A DNA stretch of 64,000 nt from Paenibacillus sp. EZ-K15 (GCF_002573715.1 NZ_PDHM01000012.1:125368-189367); one strand, 5' to 3'. Shown: positions 1 to 8,970, counted from the stretch's first letter. The notes: generated from the letters alone by a model not told the origin. Numbers and translations: made by a program.

Positions 1-2
1 TA

Positions 3-3000
3 TGGGTGCCTACGCTTCATGTCGCGGTCTCCGTGGATGCGGGCGGCATCGTGCAGAATGTGGTTGGACCGGACGCTGATCCTCCGACTTCTTGGCCTCC
101 GGGCACGCTGCTGCCGATTCCGGCCGGTGGTTACGTTGTAGTGGCTGGCGGCACCAATGCGTGGGATCAATCCGTTTTTCAGAAACCGCTCTTTAATCAT
201 AACAAAACGGGAGATTCGGTGAAGCTGATGCGCGCGGGCGAAGAAGTGACTGCGGGTGATTTCCTGCCGGATTCGCCGGGACCGGGTCCGGGGCCCGATC
301 CACTGCCACCCGAGCTGCATCTGATTACGCAAAATGATACGACCGTGGATATACCGGTCATTGAGATTGCGGGTTTTGTGGCGAACTATGCCGCGGATCA
401 GGATTTAAGCGTAACCGTTAATGGCGATGAGACTGCGCTTACGGCGGATGGCGTGTTTCGCACGAATATTTATTTGGAACCGGGTCCGAACGAGGCTGAG
501 GTAAAGCTGTTCAAGGGAGAAGGCGAATTGGCCGTTCAAACGCTGAACATCGTGTACGAACCAATTGAGAATCAGGACTATATTGAAGTCGAAGCGGCGC
601 CGAAGGATATTACGATCGACATTGAAGGCCCGCGTAAGAAGCTGGACTATGTCGACAAGGATGTTACGGGCGTGCCGAACATCGTGGCGATTTTTACAAG
701 GGATTACGGCAGCTCCATCACGATTCCCCAGACCAATGTCGCCGTGCAGGTGGATACCAACAACCGCGTATTACGGGTGATCAATCCTTCGATCAACGGG
801 AAGCCTCCGGTATGGACCGGGCCCACCGAGCTTGAAATCCCCGAAGGCGGTTATGTGCTGATGGCACAGGACAACAGCTACGCAGGTAATAACATCAAGC
901 GCTATTTGGCCGAGAATTTTAAGGTTGGGGACATGATCAAGCTGCGCAAGAACGGGGAAGTGGTACAGGTACGCGACATCATGAGCGGCAATGGCCTCAT
1001 TGCACGGCTTACGCTGGATAATCAGACGATGTATACCGTAACGGAAGGCAGCACCACGATCACGGGGCGCATCGACAACATGGACGATATTACCGCGATC
1101 AAACTTCTTGTGAACGGTAACGAGATTCCTTTTGAAGCGGATGGTACCTTCACCCATAACTACACGTTAGCAAATGGCACCAATTATATCGAAGTCAAAG
1201 TGTTGAAAAATGACATTGAGCAGGATGTGCGTCATCTTGCGGTGTTTGCAAGACCTGATTTTTCCCCGGATAAAGAAGTCATTCTCTGGGTGGACCAGGC
1301 TTCCAATGCCAGAAAGTTTAAAACGAGCGATGATGTTTTGGCATTCTTGCAAAAAGCCAAGGAATCGGGTGTTACCTCGGTCGCGTTTGATGTGAAAGGC
1401 GTTGAAGGTTATGTCTCATATAAGAAGAACGATTTGACTGGCAGACCTTACGTCAGCGAGATCAAGGCACCCGAAAAAGCGGGCGCAAGTCCAGATCTGG
1501 ACTTATTGCAGGAGTTCATTGACCATGGTCATGCACTGGGATTAGAGATTCATGCGGCGATCAACGTGTTTGCCGAAGGATCGATTGCCCATAACGAGTA
1601 TGCGGTTCTGAACGATCATCTCGATTGGGAGGAACGTGTATATTTCGCGGAGAACAATGGTGAGATCAAACGTCTGCGTGAAAGCAAAAAGCAGGGCTTG
1701 GTAGCCTTCGTCAACCCGTCCAATGACGAGGTCCGGAATTATCAGCTCAGAACATTTGAGGAAATCATCAAGAATTATGATGTGGACGGCGTTGTCCATG
1801 ACCGGAGCCGGTATGACAACGAAGGGGCTGATTTCAGCGACGAAACGCGCGTGAAGTTCGAGCAGTTTTTGCAGGCACGGAACAAACAGCTAGTCAATTG
1901 GCCGAACGATATCTTCTATTATGAAAATAATGTTAGGGTATACGGCCCGCTGATTCAGGACTGGTGGGAATTCCGCTCGGGCACGATTCAGAGCTTCTTT
2001 GGCGAAGTGAAGGCGTTGGTGGATTCCTATGAAGTTTCAACAGGCAGGAAGATCGAAGTATCCTCTTATGTTGGATCCTGGTATGAAACGTATTATTTGA
2101 ACGGCGTGAACTGGGGCAGCAAGAACTTCCGGTTCGATCCCGCACTCAGCATGCCGGATGAATCGGTGTATACGCCGGAATATTATCAAACCGGGTATAT
2201 CGAGTATTTGGATTTTCTGATGATCGGGGCTTATCAAACCACCAGCCAGGAAATCCAGAAATATATTACGCTAGGCAATATCGTAACGAACGGGGAAATC
2301 CCGCTGTATGCAGGCATTGCCATGAACAATGTGCAGGCGCCTGCCGTTCAGCGTGAAGTATTCCAGGCGGGGCTGAAGTCCACGAACGGACTGATGCTGT
2401 TTGACGCATCCCAGGTCAACTGGCCGATCGCGGCTGCCGCTCTCCAAGATAAGGAGTGGGTGAAGGATTACCAGCTCGGCATGAGCTTGCCGGGAAGCCC
2501 GGATTCGTTCCTTGAAGGCAATTTCTATAATATCAACAGAATCGAGGGCAACGTTAATGTGATGACGGAAGCCTTCGGATACTCTACGGGCACGAACCGC
2601 TTTGGAGTGGAAGTGGTGGTGGACAACACGGGTCACGTGACTCGCGTGGTCAACCGGAACCAAGCGATCAACTGGAGCTGGGGAGCGCCGGAAGAGAATA
2701 ACAGCGTTATTCCGCAGGGAGGTTTTGTCATTTCCACCTTGGACCCGTCAGGCACGAGAACGCTGCGTCAGCTCGTTGCCAATGCCTACAATACCGGGGA
2801 TCAGGTTCGCTCAGCCGTATTAAGCGGGCTGATGGACGACGAGGGCAAAGAGACACGCGACAGCCAGCTTGCGCTGAAAGGGCTTGTAGAAGTTCTCGGG
2901 CCCGGCAAAGCGACCATCAAGGTGAACGGCGCCGATGCGACTCTGTCGGCCAGCGGTGAATTTACAGTTAATGTTCCACTGCAAACAGGCGTCAATTCGA

Positions 3001-4379
3001 TCACTGTGGACGTACTCGTTGGCGAATTTAAAACGAACAGTAAAACGTTCGAGGTTATCCGGACCTCTACCGGAGATGGCGGATCCAATCCGGGAACTCC
3101 GGGCGGCGGCTCCGGTTCATCCGGTGGAGGATCGACAACGCCACCTCCTAAACCATCGGAGCCCGAGCGGTTGAGCATCAAGAAAGAGACAGCACCTGGA
3201 GGCGGGACGGTCATCGTAGCGGATGCGAACGAGAAGCGTTTGCTCAATGACGTAGAACGGCTCAGCAAGCTGCCCGTGGCTTCACGCGTGCTTACGTATT
3301 CGGTGACCGACGCTTCGGATGCTGTCGTTCTTCACTTGCCGGTGCAGGGGCTAAGCGCTGCTGTGAAGGACCTGCCGGGGGGCTCCATCGTGTTGGAATC
3401 CTCCCTTGGCCGATTGGAAATTCCGCTGCATTCGCTGACAGAAGCTTTACAACAACGGGGTACAGCGGAAAGTTTGCATATTCGCGTCGGTTCTGCTTCA
3501 AAAGAAGAAGAGGATCGGGTGAAGACAGCGTTGGAGGCAGGAGCCTCCAAACTGGATACAGCGCTTGCCATTACCTTGGCCTGGAAACAGGGTGACAAGT
3601 TATCGGGACTGCCAGCACTGAAGGGAGCTTATGCGAAGTTTACCAGGTCCCTGTCCAGTATCGTCAGTCCATCCCAAACGACGGTGCTGCGATTGGATTC
3701 GGCATCCGGCAAGCTGGTCTTCGTACCGGCGCTCATTCGCACATCGAATGGTAAATCCCAAGCGGAGTTTAAATGGAGGGAGAGCGGGGTTTATTCCGTA
3801 GTTTCCCATGCGAAGACGTTTGAGGATTTAAGCAGCCATTGGGCCCGCGAGGACGTTTCGCTGCTGGCCTCGAAACAATTAATCGAGGGGTTAAGCGATA
3901 CGCGTTTTGGTCCAAACGAGCCGATCACGAGAGCACAGTTCACAGCGATGCTCGTTCGCGCCCTCGGATTGAAGGATCCGGGAGAGCATTCGAGCTTCCA
4001 GGATGTGAAGGCAAATGATTGGTATGCAGCCGCTGTTGCTACGGCTGTGGAGCATGGGCTGATCGAAGGCTTCAGCAATGGTACGTTCCGTCCGAACGAG
4101 GAGATTACCCGTGAGCAGATGAGTGTCTTGCTGCTTCGTGCACTGAAGCTTGCCGGTACTGATCTGGAGACAGGAGATCCGGATTCCATCTTGGAAGGGT
4201 TCAAGGATCGCGACCGCATTGCATCCTGGTCCGAAGAGGCCGTGTCGGCCATCGTCAAATCAGAGTTGATGGAGGGACGTTCTTCTGACCAGTTCGTTCC
4301 GGAAGCTCAGTCCACCCGGGCGGAAGGAGCGGTCGTATTAACCAGAATGCTGCAGATGGCAGAATTCATTAACCGTTAA
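3..4379 (+). CDS. S-layer-anchored GHL10/DUF187-type glycosidase-like protein (5' partial)
   Basis: The reading frame is open from the left edge (the GTG at position 6 is probably internal), so the signal peptide and true start lie outside. Visible layout, in residues from position 6: a beta-rich module with a xIPAGGYVV-type core (1-80), a Pro/Gly linker (about 90-104), a second copy of the module (about 243-320), a TIM-barrel-like region beginning KEVILWVDQASNARKF (about 420-800) resembling the GHL10/DUF187 glycoside-hydrolase-like family, a third module copy (about 866-943), a Gly/Ser/Pro linker (about 1025-1057) and three S-layer homology domains (about 1270-1450) carrying ITRAQFTAMLVRAL and ITREQMSVLLLRAL motifs. 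SLH domains bind pyruvylated secondary cell-wall polymer, so the protein should sit on the cell surface. The substrate is unknown; a role in wall or exopolysaccharide cleavage is inference. Confidence 0.85.
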   Translation, partial: WVPTLHVAVSVDAGGIVQNVVGPDADPPTSWPPGTLLPIPAGGYVVVAGGTNAWDQSVFQKPLFNHNKTGDSVKLMRAGEEVTAGDFLPDSPGPGPGPDPLPPELHLITQNDTTVDIPVIEIAGFVANYAADQDLSVTVNGDETALTADGVFRTNIYLEPGPNEAEVKLFKGEGELAVQTLNIVYEPIENQDYIEVEAAPKDITIDIEGPRKKLDYVDKDVTGVPNIVAIFTRDYGSSITIPQTNVAVQVDTNNRVLRVINPSINGKPPVWTGPTELEIPEGGYVLMAQDNSYAGNNIKRYLAENFKVGDMIKLRKNGEVVQVRDIMSGNGLIARLTLDNQTMYTVTEGSTTITGRIDNMDDITAIKLLVNGNEIPFEADGTFTHNYTLANGTNYIEVKVLKNDIEQDVRHLAVFARPDFSPDKEVILWVDQASNARKFKTSDDVLAFLQKAKESGVTSVAFDVKGVEGYVSYKKNDLTGRPYVSEIKAPEKAGASPDLDLLQEFIDHGHALGLEIHAAINVFAEGSIAHNEYAVLNDHLDWEERVYFAENNGEIKRLRESKKQGLVAFVNPSNDEVRNYQLRTFEEIIKNYDVDGVVHDRSRYDNEGADFSDETRVKFEQFLQARNKQLVNWPNDIFYYENNVRVYGPLIQDWWEFRSGTIQSFFGEVKALVDSYEVSTGRKIEVSSYVGSWYETYYLNGVNWGSKNFRFDPALSMPDESVYTPEYYQTGYIEYLDFLMIGAYQTTSQEIQKYITLGNIVTNGEIPLYAGIAMNNVQAPAVQREVFQAGLKSTNGLMLFDASQVNWPIAAAALQDKEWVKDYQLGMSLPGSPDSFLEGNFYNINRIEGNVNVMTEAFGYSTGTNRFGVEVVVDNTGHVTRVVNRNQAINWSWGAPEENNSVIPQGGFVISTLDPSGTRTLRQLVANAYNTGDQVRSAVLSGLMDDEGKETRDSQLALKGLVEVLGPGKATIKVNGADATLSASGEFTVNVPLQTGVNSITVDVLVGEFKTNSKTFEVIRTSTGDGGSNPGTPGGGSGSSGGGSTTPPPKPSEPERLSIKKETAPGGGTVIVADANEKRLLNDVERLSKLPVASRVLTYSVTDASDAVVLHLPVQGLSAAVKDLPGGSIVLESSLGRLEIPLHSLTEALQQRGTAESLHIRVGSASKEEEDRVKTALEAGASKLDTALAITLAWKQGDKLSGLPALKGAYAKFTRSLSSIVSPSQTTVLRLDSASGKLVFVPALIRTSNGKSQAEFKWRESGVYSVVSHAKTFEDLSSHWAREDVSLLASKQLIEGLSDTRFGPNEPITRAQFTAMLVRALGLKDPGEHSSFQDVKANDWYAAAVATAVEHGLIEGFSNGTFRPNEEITREQMSVLLLRALKLAGTDLETGDPDSILEGFKDRDRIASWSEEAVSAIVKSELMEGRSSDQFVPEAQSTRAEGAVVLTRMLQMAEFINR

Positions 4380-4385
4380 ACCGAA

Positions 4386-4418
4386 AAAGACCCGTTCGTT
4401 ATTAACGAACGGGTCTTT
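4386..4418. terminator. Bidirectional intrinsic terminator
   Basis: A perfect 15-bp inverted repeat, AAAGACCCGTTCGTT against AACGAACGGGTCTTT, with a 3-nt loop. It lies directly after the SLH protein stop codon and 10 nt beyond the end of the convergent small gene, so it probably serves both. Confidence 0.9.
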
Positions 4419-4427
4419 GCTATTGGA

Positions 4428-4718
4428 TCATATGAAGAATGGAAGCAAGAATATAGCACTAATGGGAAAAGGGATACGGCGATGCAAGAAACGACGACGA
4501 GGGAAAAAGCCAGGATGGAAACCGAATTGTCTGTAGGTTGATTCCTGTGCGGGCATCCCACGCATTTCCTCAATCATTTCATCAGTTGGAACAGCAAGGG
4601 TGACATACTCATTATCGACATGAGTAATAAATCCATCATAAGAGTGACCATCAGTAGTATTAATTCCAACATATTGATTCATCAATCTCCAACATAATTG
4701 TTTATAATCAGTTTCCAT
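4428..4718 (-). CDS. Small conserved-looking protein of unknown function
   Basis: A 96-residue protein. The start is well supported by a perfect AAGGAGGT ribosome binding site 6 nt before the ATG. The N-terminal half (YVGINTTDGHSYDGFITHVD, then EYVTLAVP) has the short alternating beta-strand pattern of an Sm/SH3-like fold, as in small Bacillus proteins that begin with a V-x-NTxDG-type segment. The C-terminus is aromatic and basic and ends in a hydrophobic stretch (ISAIFLLPFFI), which suggests membrane or spore-surface association. It faces the SLH gene tail to tail across a shared terminator. I cannot assign a function; the spore or membrane link is only inference from related short proteins. 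Confidence 0.6.
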   Translation of the reverse strand: METDYKQLCWRLMNQYVGINTTDGHSYDGFITHVDNEYVTLAVPTDEMIEEMRGMPAQESTYRQFGFHPGFFPRRRFLHRRIPFPISAIFLLPFFI

Positions 4719-4739
4719 AGTTACCTCCTTAGGTAAATG

Positions 4740-5229
4740 TAATACAACACCAGTCTATGGACTATAACCCGAACTGCTCACGACACTTGCCTAACATCAA
4801 ATTTATGGGCAAATCCCTAATTGGTATATAAAGAATTGAAAAAAGCTCGTTCTACTAACTCACTAAAAAAATCGTTAACTTTGCAGCCAATCAATAACTC
4901 CTAATTGAACATGGTATAAAAAACCTATCTCTTGATGCTATAAGCGAATTAGCAGACGAGGTACTTGAAGAAATGTACTTTAAAAAAGAAGCTAAGTACT
5001 ACTGTATAATCTTTCAGTTGTGCTAACTATGGGATAAGACGGTCCAGAAGTGTAATATTTAAACGTCTGGAAGCTTGCAAATGCATAGAAACGAGCAGAG
5101 GAGGGGCAACGCTTTGGCATATGCTCCTATTTGTCGTGCATCCATGTAGGGAAACCAACTCAACTCAATTATCATAACTTCTGGTATCAAGGTTCATTAT
5201 TTACACTTCTCGGGTTGAAAATTGCTCAT
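4740..5229. other. Gene-poor junction with degraded sequence
   Basis: No convincing gene. A 42-codon open stretch on the + strand (4898-5026, no credible start codon or ribosome binding site) encodes an acidic helical segment containing LDAISELADEVLEEMYF, which could be the tail of a decayed gene. The A+T content is visibly higher than in the flanking genes, consistent with an acquired and decaying island that continues into the broken methyltransferase. Confidence 0.35.
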
Positions 5230-6356
5230 CACCAGGGCGATTACTATTCTTTATCGGAATGGCCAGCAGTGGGAGTGGTTTCTGTGTTGGGTGAACGTAT
5301 TTCGTCACATCCCTCTTCGAAATTTCCCATACCGTATCAGGCAATGGATCCTCTACTAGCAGTCCAGCCTTCCAGACGGTTGTTTGTGTGCGGTCTCCGT
5401 ACCAAACAGGCGCCTTCCCCTTTAAGTGAGTATAGAACACAGGTTCATGTTTGAATGAATCGATACTGAGCCCAGCCAAAGGTTGCCGCGTTCTTGACCC
5501 ATATGCATTGTGTCCGGACTACAATCCCTGATGCGTTCATGGCGTCTTCAAAATCCCGTTGAAAGGAGGAATGATGGAACACATAGATAGCAGCAGTCTT
5601 TTCCATCATTGCTGCGTAGTTTTCAAAAATAGCATGCAAAAAACCCGCAAACTCCTCTGCGGACATATCGTCGTTCATTATACTGCTACGACCATCAGCG
5701 GCCAGCCGCTCTGAGTCACTCTCAACGGCCACGTTGTACGGTGGGTCAGTTACAACCAACGCCGCTTTAGCTCCATCCATCAACAGAGCAACGTCTTCCT
5801 GATCCGTGGCATCCCCGCATACCAAACGATGCTGGCCAAGCTGCCATACATCACCGCGCCGGGTTTCTGGCTCCTTAATATCATCCAAAGCTTGTTGCAC
5901 ATCGAAATCATCCTCAACAACCGGTATATTAATCTCTGGTACATCTAGTAATGAGCTAATCAGGTCCTCAATCTCCCCATCATCAAATCCGGACAGTGAG
6001 AGATCCGCACCGCTCTCCTGAAGCTCTTCCAATAACTAGGCAAGCGCTCCTTCATCCCAACGACCAGATACCTTGTTAAGGGCCAAGTTCAGCAACTTCT
6101 CTCGATCATCTACCGAGACCTCCAGCTCGGCCAGACCCAGCTCATGAACCATGATCTTATACCGCTGATGACCGCCGACCATGTTGCCGGTACGTTCGTT
6201 CCAAACGATCGGCTCCACATAGCCGAATTCTTCGATGCTATGCTTTAACTTTTCATATTCCGGATCTCCCGGCTGTAAATCCACTCTTGGGTTATAGGCT
6301 GCTGCATTGATTTGATCGATTGGCACGATTCTGATGTTCATGTTCTCTACCTGCAT
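5222..6356 (-). pseudogene. Broken prophage-type ParB-domain DNA adenine/cytosine-N4 methyltransferase (5' two thirds)
   Basis: The first part (from 6356) is a ParB/Srx-like N-terminal domain: it opens with IRIVPIDQINAAAYNPR and carries GGHQRYKIMVHELG. It runs into a stop codon TAG (6036-6038), and the same frame continues immediately after it with LLEELQESGADLSLSGF, so this is a nonsense mutation (probably CAG to TAG). The second part carries the methyltransferase motif IV, VVTDPPYN. The frame then breaks after ATFGWAQYR: the bases ATTC are duplicated (plus strand 5453-5460), and removing one copy restores QYRFKHEPVFYTHLKGK. Homology ends after NSNRPGD near 5228, just where the SAM-binding FxGxG motif should follow; that missing part is found on the opposite strand from 6734. 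The family occurs in phages next to terminase genes. The gene cannot make an active enzyme as it stands. Confidence 0.85.
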
Positions 6357-6464
6357 TGGTTTTATGGCAAGAATAAAAGTGCCCGAAGTTGAATAAGTAA
6401 TTTACTTTTGATATGTTAAATCAAAACACGAAGAACCTCCTACAAAAATGAAAAGGGGATATTT

Positions 6465-6638
6465 ATGTCAGTAATTATTGCAAAGGACGATTTGGAACTC
6501 CCTTGCCCTAACTGCAATGGAGAAAAATATGTTATCGCTAATGATGAAAAAGAACCTTGTTCAAAATGTGATGGAAAAGGTGTCATTCTAACTGCACTTG
6601 GGCAAACATTACTCCACTTTTTCAAAAAACATTCTTAG
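6465..6638 (+). CDS. rtpA: Anti-TRAP (RtpA)-like zinc-binding protein
   Basis: A 57-residue gene; ATG at 6465 follows an AAAAGGGGAT ribosome binding site. The protein has KDDLELPCPNC at the N-terminus, then CSKCDGKGVILTALGQTLLH and a short basic tail. From memory this closely matches B. subtilis anti-TRAP, a 53-residue protein with DDLE-xx-CPxC, CxxCxGKGVILTA and TLLxF in the same order. C14, C17, C32 and C35 are the expected zinc ligands. Anti-TRAP binds the tryptophan-loaded TRAP ring and relieves repression of tryptophan biosynthesis. The inter-cysteine loop is three residues longer here. It lies between the two oppositely oriented parts of a broken phage methyltransferase, so it may be phage-derived cargo. 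No TRAP gene is in the window. The family is confident; the role in this host is inference. Confidence 0.75.
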   Translation: MSVIIAKDDLELPCPNCNGEKYVIANDEKEPCSKCDGKGVILTALGQTLLHFFKKHS

Positions 6639-6682
6639 GAAACAGATCCTATAGACCCAGTGTCTGATGTTGTTTTGCAACA

Positions 6683-6715
6683 AAAAAAGACTGGCTAAAC
6701 AGCCGGTCCTTTTTT
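6683..6715 (+). terminator. Intrinsic terminator after the anti-TRAP-like gene
   Basis: GACTGGCT pairs with AGCCGGTC around an AAAC loop (one G-T pair), followed by a run of T. It lies about 50 nt after the stop codon of the 57-residue gene, which suggests that gene is a complete stand-alone transcription unit. Confidence 0.8.
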
Positions 6716-6733
6716 GTTTGTTTTTTTATTTTT

Positions 6734-6895
6734 GAGTAAATTGTCGATTTCTTCGGGGGCAGCGGATCCACTCTTATGACTTGGATCAACTCTGGCGTAT
6801 TTGCAGAACCTTAGAGTTGGATCCAGTAATCTGCGACGTCATTATACTGAGTTACCAAAAAGCTACCGGCATTGAGCCGATTCTCTTTTCCAGAG
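6734..6895 (+). pseudogene. Detached C-terminal part of the phage-type DNA methyltransferase
   Basis: The frame at 6746-6778 encodes DFFGGSGSTLM, the SAM-binding motif of DPPY-type DNA methyltransferases. After a small insertion/deletion near 6780, another frame continues with ICRTLELDPVICDVI and YQKATGIEP, the usual C-terminus of the same family. The 5' two thirds of this family lie on the opposite strand (5222-6356) and stop exactly where this fragment begins (after the residues PGD), with essentially no overlap. The simplest reading is one gene split by inversion of the segment between them, rather than two unrelated copies. The fragment has a second, later frameshift or stop and is not expressed as an enzyme. 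Confidence 0.8.
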
Positions 6896-6959
6896 TCGAC
6901 CTGTTTTTGTACCCGGGGCGACGTGTTCTTCTCTGGACAAGCGTGAAAGAAGGAGTAAT

Positions 6960-7079
6960 GTGTCATTATTGTGGCCGACAGATGAGTGTCAAAAAGAAAT
7001 TGAAGATATTATCATCCGTGGCGCCCGAACGGCAGCATCACTGAAGGAATTGCACTGTATCGAAAGGCGGCAAGGCTAA
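6960..7079 (+). CDS. Possible 39-residue phage remnant ORF
   Basis: A GTG start at 6960 follows an AAGGAG ribosome binding site, and the short frame carries TDECQKEIEDIIIRGARTAA and then SLKELHCIERRQG before its stop. It directly follows the methyltransferase C-terminal fragment, in the same orientation. This small charged helical peptide looks like a phage accessory protein or a truncated remnant of one. I do not recognise the family with certainty and give no function. The 160 bases after it (7080-7237) show nothing I can identify. Confidence 0.3.
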   Translation: MSLLWPTDECQKEIEDIIIRGARTAASLKELHCIERRQG

Positions 7080-7237
7080 ACGGTGATCATAGCTGTTATT
7101 GTAGACTCTGGCGGAGCGAAAAGTTATGACCACCAGCCATGTCGCTCAGTTATGTGCGCCGGGAGCTGAAGACGATATATTCAATGCAAGCAATGTAGCT
7201 TGCCCGATTAAGACGATCAGCCCGCAATTCCCGCCTC

Positions 7238-8002
7238 CTATTCCAGTTCCTTTCGGATCAACTCCAGCATATCGCCGGCAAATGCGATGAGTTCATCCGG
7301 TGCGGAATCCGCAGGATTCTGGGCCCCGCCGCTATATTGATGCAAGGCACGCTTGATAATCGGATGATACTTGGAAGGAAGCGTGCGCAGGCCCCATTCA
7401 CCGCCTTCTTTTTTGGAAGAAACCACGCCATCCTTCAGATAGTACAGCACTCGGCACAGGTTTAACGTGTAGTACATAGGGGAGTCAGTGATGTCTTGTA
7501 CCGCACCCTCCACGTCATGGAGGATGGCTTGTATGTAATGCTGCCGGTCAACGGATGTAAAGACCTCGCGAACTGGTTTGCCGTACAGGGCAATGCCCCG
7601 ATGAAAGATTACGGTATAATGGGCGGCCAGGTCGGCGTCTTGGAATCCGCCGCATAGGTAATTCTCATCGGTCAGGTACTTCTCGCGATGAAAGGCGGAG
7701 TAATGGAACTCGAATGGAGGCGGATAGACGAGCTCCTGCAGACTGGATTCCAGGACAAGGCTCAGCTCCAACCCCTGTTGATTGGGCATACCATCGTGGA
7801 ACGCTATGATTTTTTTGGCCAGTCGCCTCATATGATCCGATGTCAGCTTGTCCGTTACGACAAGCAGCAGATCGATATCGCTTGTGTCCGGATTGAAGCA
7901 GCCCATAGCTAACGAACCATGTAAATAAATGCCGACTAGATTGCCGCCAAGCTCTTCCTTAAACAAATCGACCGCTTGATCTAAAACCTTTTGCGTGTTC
8001 AA
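7238..8002 (-). CDS. Nucleotidyltransferase, aminoglycoside adenylyltransferase-like
   Basis: A 254-residue protein. Residues about 20-50 carry the nucleotidyltransferase signature: GSLAMGCFNPDTSDIDLLLV contains the GS motif and the paired aspartates (DID) that bind metal and nucleotide. The C-terminal half is helical and resembles the extra domain of AadA/ANT(9)-type enzymes (MYYTLNLCRVLYYLKDG, then SSKKEGGEWGL). Known relatives transfer AMP to aminoglycoside hydroxyls; many chromosomal members have no proven resistance role. It stands alone, facing away from the sfp-like gene, with about 190 bases between them. Antibiotic modification is therefore plausible but not shown. It sits next to the prophage debris, so acquisition with that island is possible. 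Confidence 0.75.
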   Translation of the reverse strand: MNTQKVLDQAVDLFKEELGGNLVGIYLHGSLAMGCFNPDTSDIDLLLVVTDKLTSDHMRRLAKKIIAFHDGMPNQQGLELSLVLESSLQELVYPPPFEFHYSAFHREKYLTDENYLCGGFQDADLAAHYTVIFHRGIALYGKPVREVFTSVDRQHYIQAILHDVEGAVQDITDSPMYYTLNLCRVLYYLKDGVVSSKKEGGEWGLRTLPSKYHPIIKRALHQYSGGAQNPADSAPDELIAFAGDMLELIRKELE

Positions 8003-8194
8003 TCGAAATCCCTACCTTCACCTGTATGATATTCATCCATTATGTTCGGGGATTCTTTTCTTTGTCAATTAATCGATCCGTTCGTCCGTTTATACTTGGA
8101 ATTGGGACAGGGAGTCTAATAAAGCAAGCAGGGGATTCGAACGTACATATCGAAGTGAACACGTGACTATGTTTTTTGTTGAAAGGACGGAGTT

Positions 8195-8896
8195 ATGAAT
8201 ACTTTTCATGATGACCAACCAAGCCATATCGAAGTATATGCAATCAAGAATTCGGACCAAATTCGCGATGAGACGTTCCGAGCCTTGTTCCAGACGTTAT
8301 CACCGGAAAGACAGGACTATGTGTCCAAATTCAAAAGAGCGAGCGATTACCAGCGATCGGTGCTTGGTGATGCCATGGTTCATCGAATCCTTCAGGATAA
8401 GCTGGGGCTTGATCCGATGCATATAGAAATCATAAGGAACGCATATGGCAAGCCATCCTTAAAGCATCATGACAATCTGCATTTTAACGTCTCCCATTCC
8501 GGGCATTGGATCGTGTGCGCCGTTAGCCACGAGCCGGTTGGGATTGACGTGGAGAAAATGGAAGCCATCGATATGGATATCGCCAAGCGCTTTTTCCATA
8601 AAACCGAGTTTAACGCGCTGTTACACTGTGATCCTTCCGTCCGGCTTTCCCGCTTCTTCGATCTATGGACGTTAAAGGAAAGCTATATCAAGGCTGTCGG
8701 CAAAGGCCTGCATTTGCCGTTGGATTCTTTTGCATTGGAACTGCTGGGAGGGGAGTGGGCACCTGTGCTTGGCGAGAACGGAGAGACCTACTATTTTAAA
8801 CAGTATACGGTGGAAGAAGGTTACAAGCTGTCGGTGTGCGGCATTAGCCGTCATTTCCCTAAGAACGTCCAATTCGTAACCGCTGAGGAGTTATGA
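8195..8896 (+). CDS. sfp: 4'-phosphopantetheinyl transferase, Sfp/AcpT superfamily
   Basis: A 233-residue protein of typical Sfp length. It has FNVSHSGHWIVCAV, the metal-binding GIDVEKM and the WTLKESYIKAVGKGL signature of the superfamily. The enzyme transfers the phosphopantetheine arm of coenzyme A onto carrier proteins, usually of non-ribosomal peptide or polyketide synthases. No such synthase is in this window, so it probably acts on clusters elsewhere or on the fatty-acid carrier protein. The ATG follows a GGACGGAG ribosome binding site. It appears monocistronic and ends in a terminator shared with the convergent oxidoreductase gene. Whether it is the secondary-metabolism (Sfp) type rather than the AcpS-replacing type is not decided by sequence alone. 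Confidence 0.85.
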   Translation: MNTFHDDQPSHIEVYAIKNSDQIRDETFRALFQTLSPERQDYVSKFKRASDYQRSVLGDAMVHRILQDKLGLDPMHIEIIRNAYGKPSLKHHDNLHFNVSHSGHWIVCAVSHEPVGIDVEKMEAIDMDIAKRFFHKTEFNALLHCDPSVRLSRFFDLWTLKESYIKAVGKGLHLPLDSFALELLGGEWAPVLGENGETYYFKQYTVEEGYKLSVCGISRHFPKNVQFVTAEEL

Positions 8897-8907
8897 ACGG
8901 AACGAGG

Positions 8908-8947
8908 AAAAACCAGCCTGAGGACGATGCCCTTGAGCTGGTTTTTT
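8908..8947. terminator. Bidirectional intrinsic terminator
   Basis: AAAAACCAGC pairs with GCTGGTTTTT around an imperfect inner stem. It lies between the convergent sfp-like gene and the FAD-dependent oxidoreductase gene, 11 nt after the first stop codon. Confidence 0.8.
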
Positions 8948-8970
8948 GGCATTTCGATTGTAGCTGGTGA

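Noticed and set aside
5131..5454. + strand open frame of 107 codons
   Set aside because: It is opposite the methyltransferase pseudogene, whose family motifs are clear.
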